From Fibrobacter sp. (GTDB lineage Bacteria; Fibrobacterota; Fibrobacteria; Fibrobacterales; Fibrobacteraceae): a DNA stretch of 64,000 nt. The DNA is taken from assembly GCA_024398815.1 (NCBI GenBank), contig JAKSIL010000005.1, forward strand, positions 50,653 to 114,652, given 5' to 3'. Each line of letters opens with the position of its first letter. Position 1 is the first letter of the stretch. A program made the translations under genes and the position numbers. The notes under the pieces are model-generated. The model did not search any database, was not told the origin of the DNA, and was given only the letters and a program-made list of their open reading frames with translations. Shown here piece by piece: positions 8,833-17,023 of the stretch.

Positions 8833-10659
8833 ATGAACGGGTTTAAAAAATTTGCATTGGCGCTCTCGTGCGGCACTTTTTTCATTACCGGATGCGGCGA
8901 CGACAGCAGCAGCGCAAACGAAAGCAGTGCTGACCTTCCGGACACGCCGAGTTTCAGCGTTTCCTCTTGCGAAGAGGTGACGGACCCCGAAATGTCGGCA
9001 AAGCTCGAAATCGCAAAGTCGAACATTTCTGAAATTTTTTCCGCCTTTGGAGACGGGAATATAGAAAGCATGCAAGCCATGAGCGCAAGCAACAAGGACG
9101 TTTTCGCAGAAGTCCTTAACAAGTATCCGGGGAACTGCGAAGCGCAGCTCGGCTATGCCGTAAGCATTATCACCGACCTCGTGAACAACAGGGAAGTCAA
9201 GGGCTTTATCGACAGCGTAACGAACAAACAAAAGTTCGACGACCTGGATGTCGAAGACTTCAACAAGTACTTGATTAACGCCGACGGCACGAAGATGACG
9301 GACCAGTTGCAAAAGGCTGTCGCCTCCGCCATTCCCTCCGTCGATTCGGCACTTATTTTCATGAAGAATGTCGTCGCCGACGAAAACTTCGTCTGCCACT
9401 ACACATACGAAGACAGGACTTTTGAATTGGACCGCGGGGAATTCGCACCGACAGTTGCAGCCCTCTACGTAGCCAAATCCATTCTCACCATGGCCGCGAG
9501 CCTGAACATCGACTTCAGCAACAACGGAAGCTATGATTGGCTGAACGATTACTATGAAAACATGCAGTATGACACCATCTCTAGCGAAACGATGAAGTTC
9601 GCCAAAAACATCTTGAGCAAGAGCAGCAGTTTCACGACGGTTTACGACGACTGGAAATCGGCCTACAAGAGCATTCCAAGCATGCTTGACTCCGCCATCA
9701 GCTACGTGCAGATTGGACTTCAGTACGGCATCGAAGAATCCAAGAAGGGTTCCGCAAGCCAAATGAACGACCTCTACGTCGTGAGTGACGACGAAATGTC
9801 CGACGTGAGCCCGAGCGACCTCCAGAAGGCCATCGACTCACTGGAGTACTATCGCAAGACGCTTACCACGGGTGTCGAAATCACGTTCCCCGCCGGCAGC
9901 AAAGTAACTATCAACCTCGGCAAGTTCTTCGAAATCACAGACGGTTGGCAGGACTTCTTCCCTTACCACAAGGTGAACGACATTTCCACATGGCTCATCC
10001 CCGAAGAAGGGAACTACTTTTGGGAAGAAGGTTTGTATTACATCTCCTATGCAAATCGTTATATCGAAAGCACCATTGAACGCACTTACAAGAATCAAAT
10101 AGAAGACCTGGATTACACATGGGCCGATATAGATTATTATTTCGGAGACACTTTGCTTCTTTATGTAGAAGTTGAACCGAAAAACGACGATTACTATTAC
10201 GACGTCTTTGACATAGCCATAGACAATTGCACCATAAGTTTCACTAAAACGGAATCTAGATATTCTTTCTACAGAACATCCGAAGACGCCCCGATAAAAG
10301 CACTCGACCCCATCAACCTCAGTTCAGACTTCTGCAAGGTTGAAAATGGAGTTACTCTGTTTGCGCAAGCTTTCGATTATCCCGAAAAGAACGTCATCAC
10401 CTTTACCGATGCCAATGGCAACAAGACGATTTCTTGGCAGAGCCTTGAATCGGGCCATATCGTTGACGACAAAATCGAAGATTACAAGATTGACGATCTC
10501 AAGAGCCTCATCATATTCCCGGACATCACCTTCGGTGGAATTCTCCCGGGCATGACCGTCGATGCGTTCTGGGAATTCCTCAAAGCCGAAACCCGTTACG
10601 ACGACGAAACCGAAGCCCCCTATGTTGTGGACTCCAACTGGGACGATGAAGATTGGTAA
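8833..10659 (+). CDS. Large lipoprotein of unknown function
   Basis: 608 residues with lipobox ITGC (Cys21) followed by GDDSSS, then a short Ser/Asp-rich spacer. I do not recognise a domain. Residues 40-330 look mostly helical and polar, and the C-terminal third is rich in Asp, Tyr and Trp with beta-like alternation. The start ATG has AAAGGAG 8 nt upstream. The stop overlaps the TTG start of the next gene (TTGGTAA at 10653-10659), which suggests translational coupling and a shared task with that putative outer-membrane protein. It may be the lipoprotein partner of an outer-membrane assembly, but that is inference from position only. Confidence 0.75.
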   Translation: MNGFKKFALALSCGTFFITGCGDDSSSANESSADLPDTPSFSVSSCEEVTDPEMSAKLEIAKSNISEIFSAFGDGNIESMQAMSASNKDVFAEVLNKYPGNCEAQLGYAVSIITDLVNNREVKGFIDSVTNKQKFDDLDVEDFNKYLINADGTKMTDQLQKAVASAIPSVDSALIFMKNVVADENFVCHYTYEDRTFELDRGEFAPTVAALYVAKSILTMAASLNIDFSNNGSYDWLNDYYENMQYDTISSETMKFAKNILSKSSSFTTVYDDWKSAYKSIPSMLDSAISYVQIGLQYGIEESKKGSASQMNDLYVVSDDEMSDVSPSDLQKAIDSLEYYRKTLTTGVEITFPAGSKVTINLGKFFEITDGWQDFFPYHKVNDISTWLIPEEGNYFWEEGLYYISYANRYIESTIERTYKNQIEDLDYTWADIDYYFGDTLLLYVEVEPKNDDYYYDVFDIAIDNCTISFTKTESRYSFYRTSEDAPIKALDPINLSSDFCKVENGVTLFAQAFDYPEKNVITFTDANGNKTISWQSLESGHIVDDKIEDYKIDDLKSLIIFPDITFGGILPGMTVDAFWEFLKAETRYDDETEAPYVVDSNWDDEDW

Positions 10660-12077
10660 TTCTTGCCGCTATATTCGCGTTGCTCGTGGTTAGCGCGAGC
10701 GCCGCGGAATCTTTCAGCAACAAAAGCTCTGTCGATTGCGGCGGGCTTTTTTTGCTACACATGGGCGACAAGCAGTTTTCCGCAAGGGGCTGCAACGAAA
10801 ACGCATCTATCGGCATCAATAATCTCACGCTCTATGGCGGACTCGCCCACTACCGCATCATGGGGCGCTACACCGACGAATGGGATGTCAAGGGAGTAAA
10901 CGACTTGAAATTCGGAAACGCCGGTTTCGAGAGTCGTTTCAAGTACACCACTTTAGGCGTCGACATTAGCAGTCTTCCGTTCATCCGTTCAAAAATCGAA
11001 ATTCACCATCCGGATTCATTGTTCTTCTTCGGAGCAAGCATCATGCGCGGCGAACCGGAAATCGGAAACATCCGCTGGATTTCAGAGAACAAGTCCGACC
11101 TAGTCCACGAAATCTCGGTGGACTGGCAAACGCATTTCCTTTACCGGCACTTCGACGCAGGATCAAAAATCGCAAACCATCAATTCGGCATTTTCGCAGG
11201 ATTCTTTGAAACCAGTCCTGAGAACCCGAGCAAGGAATACTACGTCCGTGATTCCGTACAAGCGATTATTCTCGGCGGGAACTACAAAGGAAACTTCGCG
11301 AAGGACTCTGTAGAGGCCCGCTACATCTTTGCCGATGCAGACATCTACCTCTACGGCATCATGCAGCAGGAAGAAAGTCGCAAGAGGTTCATGTACATTC
11401 CGCTAAACGCCCAGTTGCATTTCGCCGAAGCCAAATGGAAGCGAAAGTACTTGCAGGCGCATCTGGACTTCGCATACGCCACGGCACAAATGGACGCTAA
11501 TCCCGACAGGTTCTTCGAAACGCTCGCACCGAACCGCGCTCTCCCCACTTCCGTTCTAAAGGCGCTCTCGTTCTCTTTCCTGAAAAAGAATTTCCGCGTC
11601 GATGCCGATATCGACGCCATGGGAATCTTCGGAGGCGCGACATTGCAATGGCCTATCGGTCACCAGCTGACATTTACACCCAAGATAAATATTGACGGCT
11701 ACTATGCGCAAGGCGAAGCCGACATTCGCAAAAAAACGGAAAACACGGTCATCATTTCCACGCAAAGCTACATCGAGGAATTCACCCGCAAGTTAAGCAG
11801 CTTCGGAAGCGTTCTCACGCTTGGAAGCGAACTTTCACTCTGGAAGAACTTGTCCATCGACTACAGCGTCACCCAGCTGATTCCGTTCCACATCAGCTAC
11901 CGGGAAATCCGGCCCGGCGAAGTCAAAGAAAAAGAAGAAGACGAACGCAGCCACGGCGGCTCGCACGGTCCAAGGCTTTTCGAACAAGAGAAGACGAAAG
12001 GCGACGTAGAGAGCACGGCGTCAGCAGCATTTAGGAACGGATTTGCGACAAGTTTATCGGTTGTGTACAGGATGTAA
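10653..12077 (+). CDS. Putative outer-membrane beta-barrel protein, TTG start
   Basis: 474 residues. The frame is closed upstream by TGA at 10647-10649, so the first usable codon is TTG at 10653, overlapping the previous stop codon. It starts with a hydrophobic leader (VILAAIFALLVVSASAA) typical of a signal peptide with an AxA-type cleavage site. The rest has many alternating polar/aromatic strands (FEIHHP, FRVDADIDAMGIF, LTFTPKINIDGYYAQ) and ends in VVYRM, consistent with but not proof of a beta-barrel. A His/Gly/Glu-rich charged loop (about residues 425-455) could be periplasmic or extracellular. No family recognised. Convergent with the FISUMP gene at 12083, 5 nt away. Confidence 0.65.
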   Translation: MVILAAIFALLVVSASAAESFSNKSSVDCGGLFLLHMGDKQFSARGCNENASIGINNLTLYGGLAHYRIMGRYTDEWDVKGVNDLKFGNAGFESRFKYTTLGVDISSLPFIRSKIEIHHPDSLFFFGASIMRGEPEIGNIRWISENKSDLVHEISVDWQTHFLYRHFDAGSKIANHQFGIFAGFFETSPENPSKEYYVRDSVQAIILGGNYKGNFAKDSVEARYIFADADIYLYGIMQQEESRKRFMYIPLNAQLHFAEAKWKRKYLQAHLDFAYATAQMDANPDRFFETLAPNRALPTSVLKALSFSFLKKNFRVDADIDAMGIFGGATLQWPIGHQLTFTPKINIDGYYAQGEADIRKKTENTVIISTQSYIEEFTRKLSSFGSVLTLGSELSLWKNLSIDYSVTQLIPFHISYREIRPGEVKEKEEDERSHGGSHGPRLFEQEKTKGDVESTASAAFRNGFATSLSVVYRM

Positions 12078-12082
12078 AAAAA

Positions 12083-12712
12083 CTAGTCCTTTACGCAGCG
12101 GACATACAAATTCGAAAAACTGCAAATTACTCGCTGATATTTAAACCCGCGATCATACGAACAAAAATAAACATCAAGGCAAGAGATTTCCTGCCCCTGC
12201 GTATTTTCGGGAGATACCAAATACGGTGTATCAAAATAATGATCTTCATACCCGTATTTAGCATAAGAAACACTAAAACCACATTCATCAGTTCCATTTG
12301 GATCGTCTTCCGGATTTAAAACAGTCCAACCACTAGATGATTTCAAACGTACATTCGCCATAGAATCACCACCTACAGCATCAAAAAGCCGATTCCACTC
12401 AGCCTCATTAGGAATATGCCAGCCCAAAGGACACGAGGCTGAATATACGCTATATGTGCGTCCCATTGCACGGCAATCATCTTCTTCATAATAACACAAA
12501 CTACCTTCAACGTCATACTTCAAATTTTCAGCCATCCAAACCTGGTCACCAATGGTCGTGTATTTATATTCACGACCGTCGCGTTCGTCAACGAATGTTC
12601 CGCGTTTACTTTCCGGGCACACGTCAGATGCGGACCATTCGCCAGCATCTGTTGTGCAAGATGTCAATACGATTAATTGAAGAAAGAAAAAAGGAGATAA
12701 GTATTTTTTCAT
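12083..12712 (-). CDS. FISUMP-domain lipoprotein (array member 4)
   Basis: 209 residues with lipobox LTSC, Cys19, then TTDAGEW. The FISUMP domain fills the rest: RGTFVDERDGREYKYTTIG, QVWMAENLKYDV, GRTYSVYSA, CPLGWHIPNEAEW, WTVLNP and a terminal YVRCVKD. It is the last gene of a minus-strand array starting at 15655. It is separated from the LolA-like gene by 48 nt that contain a hairpin, so it could be partly uncoupled. Shares a ~100-nt nearly identical DNA block (VDERDGREYKYTTIGDQVW region) with the other array members. Confidence 0.85.
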   Translation of the reverse strand: MKKYLSPFFFLQLIVLTSCTTDAGEWSASDVCPESKRGTFVDERDGREYKYTTIGDQVWMAENLKYDVEGSLCYYEEDDCRAMGRTYSVYSASCPLGWHIPNEAEWNRLFDAVGGDSMANVRLKSSSGWTVLNPEDDPNGTDECGFSVSYAKYGYEDHYFDTPYLVSPENTQGQEISCLDVYFCSYDRGFKYQRVICSFSNLYVRCVKD

Positions 12713-12722
12713 ATATACTCCG

Positions 12723-12743
12723 ATTCTGAATCAAGTTCAGAAT
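12723..12743. repeat. Short hairpin in array spacer
   Basis: ATTCTGAA (12723-12730) pairs with TTCAGAAT (12736-12743) around TCAAG, followed by GAC. A related string (TCAAGTxxxGxATGAC) occurs at 15680-15695 in the spacer before the first array gene. The pair resembles degenerate members of a small extragenic palindrome family. Confidence 0.5.
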
Positions 12744-12760
12744 GACGTGTTATACCTTTT

Positions 12761-13396
12761 CTAAAATTCAAAGAGTTTGTCCGGGAATTTTTTTGAACTA
12801 CGGAGCGCAAGGATTTCTGTTGTCACCTTTGTCTCCTTGCCGGAAGCAATTACGGAAACTTCCATGGTCTTAAGATTATTTTCGGCGTCGTATGTAAACG
12901 TAGTCAAGGCAGACGAAGTAGCGTCATTATGTTCCAGTTTTTCAATCCGTTTTTTCTTGGAATCGTAATAAAGAGTCCCTTGAGAACCGACTATTTTGTA
13001 CAAATTCTCCGACACAAAAACAGGTTCCTGCCAATCGCCGGAATCAAGAGGATTAATCTTGGATAATGTTTTTGAGCCAAGGACTTCACCATTGTATGGT
13101 AAAATCTGAATCTTATTCGTTTTCAAGTCAACCACCTTCATGCGCGAGCCGTTTACAATGCTGCGCTGGCTGATGAAAGGAGCCTTCATTTCGGCATAAA
13201 TCTTTAAAGGTCCCTTTTTCACCATATAAATTGAGATATTTTGTTTGCCAGCAGAAGAATTAACCGTGGTACGGATACTCATTTCAATGGAATCCTGCGC
13301 AAGAGATGAGGTTTTAAGGTCCGCACGAATTTGATTCAGGGACAGAGCAAAAGAGGATACGGAAAACAAAAGAATTGAAAGTAACAGTTTGCGCAT
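12761..13396 (-). CDS. LolA-like outer-membrane lipoprotein-sorting protein
   Basis: 211 residues. A Sec signal peptide (MRKLLLSILLFSVSSFALS) precedes a LolA/LolB-type fold signature: helix with SLAQDSIEMS, then antiparallel strands such as IKIYAEMKAPF, GSRMKVVDLKTNKIQILPY and LYYDSKKKRIEKLEH. LolA proteins carry lipoproteins across the periplasm to the outer membrane. This gene lies inside an array of four lipoprotein genes (3 nt from the gene ending at 13400), so a dedicated role in handling them is a reasonable inference. It could also be one of the broader LolA-like lipid-binding proteins. The first start codon is supported by the signal peptide. Confidence 0.75.
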   Translation of the reverse strand: MRKLLLSILLFSVSSFALSLNQIRADLKTSSLAQDSIEMSIRTTVNSSAGKQNISIYMVKKGPLKIYAEMKAPFISQRSIVNGSRMKVVDLKTNKIQILPYNGEVLGSKTLSKINPLDSGDWQEPVFVSENLYKIVGSQGTLYYDSKKKRIEKLEHNDATSSALTTFTYDAENNLKTMEVSVIASGKETKVTTEILALRSSKKFPDKLFEF

Positions 13397-13399
13397 AAT

Positions 13400-14188
13400 T
13401 TAATCCTTTACACAACGAATGGAATACATATAAACTTCCGATTCCAATCTAACGCTTGTACTTATTGCGAATGTATATGCAAAATTCGCATCTATTGAGG
13501 AACTTGTTCCGAAACGAGCAGCTTTAAACATTTGATAGAAACCAGTACGTATTTGATAACCAGCAAACAATGTCGTAAATCCACAATCATCTTCTCCAAA
13601 AAGACTTATATATTGATTGTCAAAAAGAGAGCTGTCATTAGACGTTACACGAGAAGTTTCCCATTCAATAGATTCTCCAAAAGATTCCCATTCCATTTTA
13701 TTAGGCACATGCCATCCTTCGGGGCATATAGAATCAACAACACTCCGATTCAACAGCCCCTTTTGTCCGCCATTTTCCTTAAGCGAATAGTACCTACCGA
13801 ATGTTTCGCAATATTCCTTGGCGATGCAGTCGTTGTCAGTGCAGGCGGATTGCATTTTCTGAGCGATTTCTGCAAGATACGCTGTATCGCGAGTGCAAGT
13901 CGTATCGCCCCACCATTCTTCTTTACAAGTCATTTGTCCATAACACATGCTATACGGATACGGCAGTTCATACTTCAAATTTTCAGCCATCCAAACCTGG
14001 TCACCAATGGTCGTGTATTTATATTCACGACCGTCGCGTTCGTCAACAAATGTTCCACGATTCGGCATACCGTAGCGGTTCGTGCCAGCTTCAGGGCACA
14101 CGTCAGAAGCATTCCAGCCTTCATCTTCAGCACAGGACACAAAAATCAGTGTCAACAGCACTAATACGAAAAACATCGTTTTTTTCAT
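13400..14188 (-). CDS. FISUMP-domain lipoprotein (array member 3)
   Basis: 262 residues, lipobox FVSC with Cys19 then AEDEGWNASD. The FISUMP domain has an insertion of about 45 residues carrying four Cys (CYGQMTC, TTCTRD, CTDNDC), absent from members 2 and 4. It continues with GRYYSL, CPEGWHVPNKMEW and ends SIRCVKD. The first ~115 residues are almost identical at the DNA level to array member 1 (14864-15655), while the C-terminal halves differ. This points to a recent duplication or gene conversion followed by divergence of the C-terminal part. Five nt separate it from the upstream gene. Confidence 0.85.
   Translation of the reverse strand: MKKTMFFVLVLLTLIFVSCAEDEGWNASDVCPEAGTNRYGMPNRGTFVDERDGREYKYTTIGDQVWMAENLKYELPYPYSMCYGQMTCKEEWWGDTTCTRDTAYLAEIAQKMQSACTDNDCIAKEYCETFGRYYSLKENGGQKGLLNRSVVDSICPEGWHVPNKMEWESFGESIEWETSRVTSNDSSLFDNQYISLFGEDDCGFTTLFAGYQIRTGFYQMFKAARFGTSSSIDANFAYTFAISTSVRLESEVYMYSIRCVKD
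13798..14142. repeat. 345-bp near-identical direct repeat, copy 1
   Basis: Matches 15265-15609 at a constant offset of 1467 bp. By eye I found one mismatch (A/G near 13810). It covers the 3' part of the lipoprotein signal region and the N-terminal half of the FISUMP domain of member 3. Similarity decays quickly outside these bounds. Confidence 0.85.
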
Positions 14189-14193
14189 GATTT

Positions 14194-14856
14194 CTAGTCC
14201 TTCACGCAGCGAAGTGCCAAACGTTCGGAACCTTGAGCTACAACATAGCTTTGCGTGATGGCATAAGAATTGGTTTCCATTTTGATATAGTAAAAATACC
14301 TTGAATAATTTTCACATTCGCTAGCCTCGCATTTATCCGTACTAGTCATAAAAGCGGCATCATAGCCAAAATGCGTAGCCCCAGACCGAGGAACCGGCAA
14401 AGCCGAAAAACCGCAATCATCCGTTCCGTTGCTTTCCTCACCTGGATTTAAAGGCATCCACTCTGTTAAAGATTTAAGTCGATGCCCCCCCTCTTCTTCG
14501 CCTCCCATAGTATTAATAAGAACCCTCCACTCATCTAGACTTGGCACATGCCAGTCAATAGGGCATAAGCCTCCCTGAAGCACTATTGAATACTCGTAAT
14601 GACGCCCATGTTGTTCGCAATCATCTTCATAAAGACAATCAGAAAATTTTTCAACCTCATAATTAAGATTTTCCGCCATCCAAACTTGGTCGCCGATAGT
14701 TGTGTATTTATATTCACGACCATCGCGTTCATCGACAAACGTCCCACGATTACTTTCCGGGCACACATCCGTCGCACTCCATTCGCCAGCATCCGTTGAG
14801 CAAGAAGCATAACTTAAAACCAACAGGACTGTAAAAAGCATCAACATATTTTTCAT
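14194..14856 (-). CDS. FISUMP-domain lipoprotein (array member 2)
   Basis: 220 residues from the ATG at 14856, selected because GAGGAAC lies upstream and the protein begins with a lipoprotein signal (MKNMLMLFTVLLVLSYASC, Cys19). The longer frame would prepend 27 residues overlapping the previous gene. The FISUMP domain has VDERDGREYKYTTIG, QVWMAENLNYEV, GRHYEYS, CPIDWHVPSLDEW and terminal LRCVKD. Seven nt follow the previous gene and five precede the next, so it is inside the same transcript. Exported lipoprotein, function unknown. Confidence 0.85.
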   Translation of the reverse strand: MKNMLMLFTVLLVLSYASCSTDAGEWSATDVCPESNRGTFVDERDGREYKYTTIGDQVWMAENLNYEVEKFSDCLYEDDCEQHGRHYEYSIVLQGGLCPIDWHVPSLDEWRVLINTMGGEEEGGHRLKSLTEWMPLNPGEESNGTDDCGFSALPVPRSGATHFGYDAAFMTSTDKCEASECENYSRYFYYIKMETNSYAITQSYVVAQGSERLALRCVKD

Positions 14857-14863
14857 AAGTTCC

Positions 14864-15655
14864 TCAATTTTTAACACAACGAATAGCATTCTTATAGTGT
14901 CCATAAGAATATTCCGCTGTTGGGTATTCAATATCAACCGTCAACGCATTTATTGTATTCATTTGAGTTTGAGTCCAATACGAATTTTTTTCCGAGAAAA
15001 ATCGAAAGAAGCTTCCACTAGTGTATAAATCACCTACGGGAATTGAATTAAATGCGCACTCGTCAGTACCAACGTGTTTTTCCCTTTCAAAATACTCTAC
15101 ATTTGCGCTTTTCAGAACACTCGTTTCACCATCAACATTTTCAAGCAGAAGATCCCAATCGTCTTTTGTCGGAACATGCCAGCCATTAGGACACACAGAA
15201 TCCACAACGCCCCTATCCAATAAACCCATTTGTCCGCCATTTTCCATAAGCGAATAGTATCTTCCGAATGTTTCGCAGTATTCCTTGGCGATGCAGTCGT
15301 TGTCAGTGCAGGCGGATTGCATTTTCTGAGCGATTTCTGCAAGATACGCTGTATCGCGAGTGCAAGTCGTATCGCCCCACCATTCTTCTTTACAAGTCAT
15401 TTGTCCATAACACATGCTATACGGATACGGCAGTTCATACTTCAAATTTTCAGCCATCCAAACCTGGTCACCAATGGTCGTGTATTTATATTCACGACCG
15501 TCGCGTTCGTCAACAAATGTTCCACGATTCGGCATACCGTAGCGGTTCGTGCCAGCTTCAGGGCACACGTCAGAAGCATTCCAGCCTTCATCTTCAGCAC
15601 AGGACACAAGAAAAAGCGACAGAAAAATAATTACACAAGTTAAACTTTTATTCAT
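14864..15655 (-). CDS. FISUMP-domain lipoprotein (array member 1, first in transcript)
   Basis: 263 residues from the ATG at 15655, preceded by AAGGAG 6 nt upstream; lipobox LVSC with Cys19. Same 45-residue Cys-rich insertion as member 3 (QMTCKEEWW, CTRDTAY, CTDNDC). FISUMP landmarks GRYYSL, CPNGWHVPTKDDW, ECAFNSIPVG, YWTQTQ and terminal AIRCVKN. It shares the 345-bp near-identical block with member 3. All four array members place the lipid-modified Cys at residue 19, a sign of common descent by tandem duplication. Confidence 0.85.
   Translation of the reverse strand: MNKSLTCVIIFLSLFLVSCAEDEGWNASDVCPEAGTNRYGMPNRGTFVDERDGREYKYTTIGDQVWMAENLKYELPYPYSMCYGQMTCKEEWWGDTTCTRDTAYLAEIAQKMQSACTDNDCIAKEYCETFGRYYSLMENGGQMGLLDRGVVDSVCPNGWHVPTKDDWDLLLENVDGETSVLKSANVEYFEREKHVGTDECAFNSIPVGDLYTSGSFFRFFSEKNSYWTQTQMNTINALTVDIEYPTAEYSYGHYKNAIRCVKN
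15265..15609. repeat. 345-bp near-identical direct repeat, copy 2
   Basis: Partner of 13798-14142. Lies in the N-terminal half of array member 1. Confidence 0.85.
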
Positions 15656-15704
15656 TTTTTCTCCTTGGGAGACCACGCATCAAGTGCGGGATGACAAACC
15701 ATTC

Positions 15705-15908
15705 CTATTTCAAGAGTGGCCAGTTGAGTATTTCATTGCCTTTTCGCAGCACGAGGTACCCGCCGGCATTGAGCTTGTCCGCAGGTATCTGCACCATGTA
15801 TTCGCCGGGTTTCCATGTTCCGTCAAACAGCCTTGCAAGCGGCATTCCTGCTACGTTCACGGTTTCGAGCGTGTAGTAGCCCGTTTCGTCAATATCCACG
15901 TACACCAC
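15705..15908 (-). CDS. Small ORF resembling a secretion sorting/FlgD-like C-terminal domain; possible gene remnant
   Basis: 67 codons from a GTG at 15908 (another GTG is next to it). The sequence has TGYYTLETVNVAGMPLARL, a WKPGEYMV turn and GGYLVLRKGNE, the strand-turn pattern of type A sorting or FlgD-like Ig domains that normally end large exported proteins. The frame is open 17 codons further upstream to a TAA at 15957-15959, inside the 3' end of gpsA, without an ATG. No convincing Shine-Dalgarno is visible. It has no signal peptide, so either it is an orphan C-terminal fragment of a lost gene or a short cytoplasmic protein. Confidence 0.45.
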   Translation of the reverse strand: MVYVDIDETGYYTLETVNVAGMPLARLFDGTWKPGEYMVQIPADKLNAGGYLVLRKGNEILNWPLLK

Positions 15909-15937
15909 GTCACCGACGCGGCAAGGTTCATAGCCAT

Positions 15938-16951
15938 TTAAGCCCAGTTTTCGGCCTTAAGGTCGCGGCTCATCAATTCCTTCAGCACGTCCTTCACAGG
16001 CTTGTTGTTGAAGAGGGCGTCGTAAACGGCGTTCACAATCGGCATTTCCACACCGAGCTTTTCGGCCAAGGCCTTCGTGCTGCGGCAAGTCGGAACGCCT
16101 TCGGCAATCATCTTCATGCCGGCAAGCACCTGGTCCAAGGTTTCACCCTTACCAATGTGTTCGCCCACATAGCGGTTGCGGCTGTGTTCAGAAAGGCAAG
16201 TCACGATGAGGTCGCCCATGCCAGCGAGGCCAGCAAACGTTTCGGGCTTTGCACCGAGGGCCTTGCCCAGGCGGCACATTTCGGCCTGGCCTCGAGTGAG
16301 GAGCGCTGCGCGGGTATTGTCGCCGGCACCGATGCCGTACAAGATGCCGCTAGCGATTGCAATCACGTTCTTCACGGAACCACAAAGTTCGGCACCGATA
16401 ATGTCGGTGGAAGTATAGACGCGGAGATAAGAACAACTCATCATCTTCTGCACGAACTTGGCGGATTCTTCGTTCACGCAGGCGGCGACGATGGCTGTAA
16501 ACACGTGGCGGCTCACTTCTTCGGCATGCGACGGACCGCTGAAAGCGACCATCTTGTCTTCGGTCAGCCAAGGCACGTTTTCGAGGATGACTTCGCTCAT
16601 CAGCTGGTCGGTACCTTCGAGGATGCCTTTCGTGGCGCAAACCACGATCGGTTCCTTGCCCTTTTTCGGAGTCCAGGAACCAAGGTTCTTGGCGACACCG
16701 CCCATGAACTGGCTGGGCACCACGATAAGCACCATGTCGCAATCTTCAAGGGCGGCATGCATGTCGGTCGTGTACTTGAAATCAGCCGGGAAAATCACGC
16801 CCGGAAGTTTATCCTTGTACTGGTGTTCTGTAGAAAGCAGGTCCACTTCGGCCTGGGAATTCGTCCAGAAAGTGAGTTCGTTCTTGTTTTCGTAAACGAC
16901 CTGACCCAGAGTAAGGCCCCAACCGCCTGTCCCTAGAACTGTAACTTTCAT
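15938..16951 (-). CDS. gpsA: Glycerol-3-phosphate dehydrogenase [NAD(P)+]
   Basis: 337 residues, the usual family length. It reduces dihydroxyacetone phosphate to sn-glycerol 3-phosphate for phospholipid synthesis in the cytosol. Visible signatures: N-terminal nucleotide-binding GTGGWGLTL, the substrate loop VPSQFMGG, CATKGILEGT, and the catalytic-domain segment AELCGSVKNVIAIASGI with the conserved Lys, followed by GLAGMGDLIVTC and SRNRYVG. AAGGAAG lies upstream of the ATG. The next gene upstream in the same direction is plsY, which uses the product, so the pair catalyses sequential steps. Confidence 0.96.
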   Translation of the reverse strand: MKVTVLGTGGWGLTLGQVVYENKNELTFWTNSQAEVDLLSTEHQYKDKLPGVIFPADFKYTTDMHAALEDCDMVLIVVPSQFMGGVAKNLGSWTPKKGKEPIVVCATKGILEGTDQLMSEVILENVPWLTEDKMVAFSGPSHAEEVSRHVFTAIVAACVNEESAKFVQKMMSCSYLRVYTSTDIIGAELCGSVKNVIAIASGILYGIGAGDNTRAALLTRGQAEMCRLGKALGAKPETFAGLAGMGDLIVTCLSEHSRNRYVGEHIGKGETLDQVLAGMKMIAEGVPTCRSTKALAEKLGVEMPIVNAVYDALFNNKPVKDVLKELMSRDLKAENWA

Positions 16952-17023
16952 ACTTCAACTTCCTTTTTTATCTAATATAAAACTTTTTTGAGGTTTGAGG
17001 CTCGAGGCTTGAGGATTCTGTCT

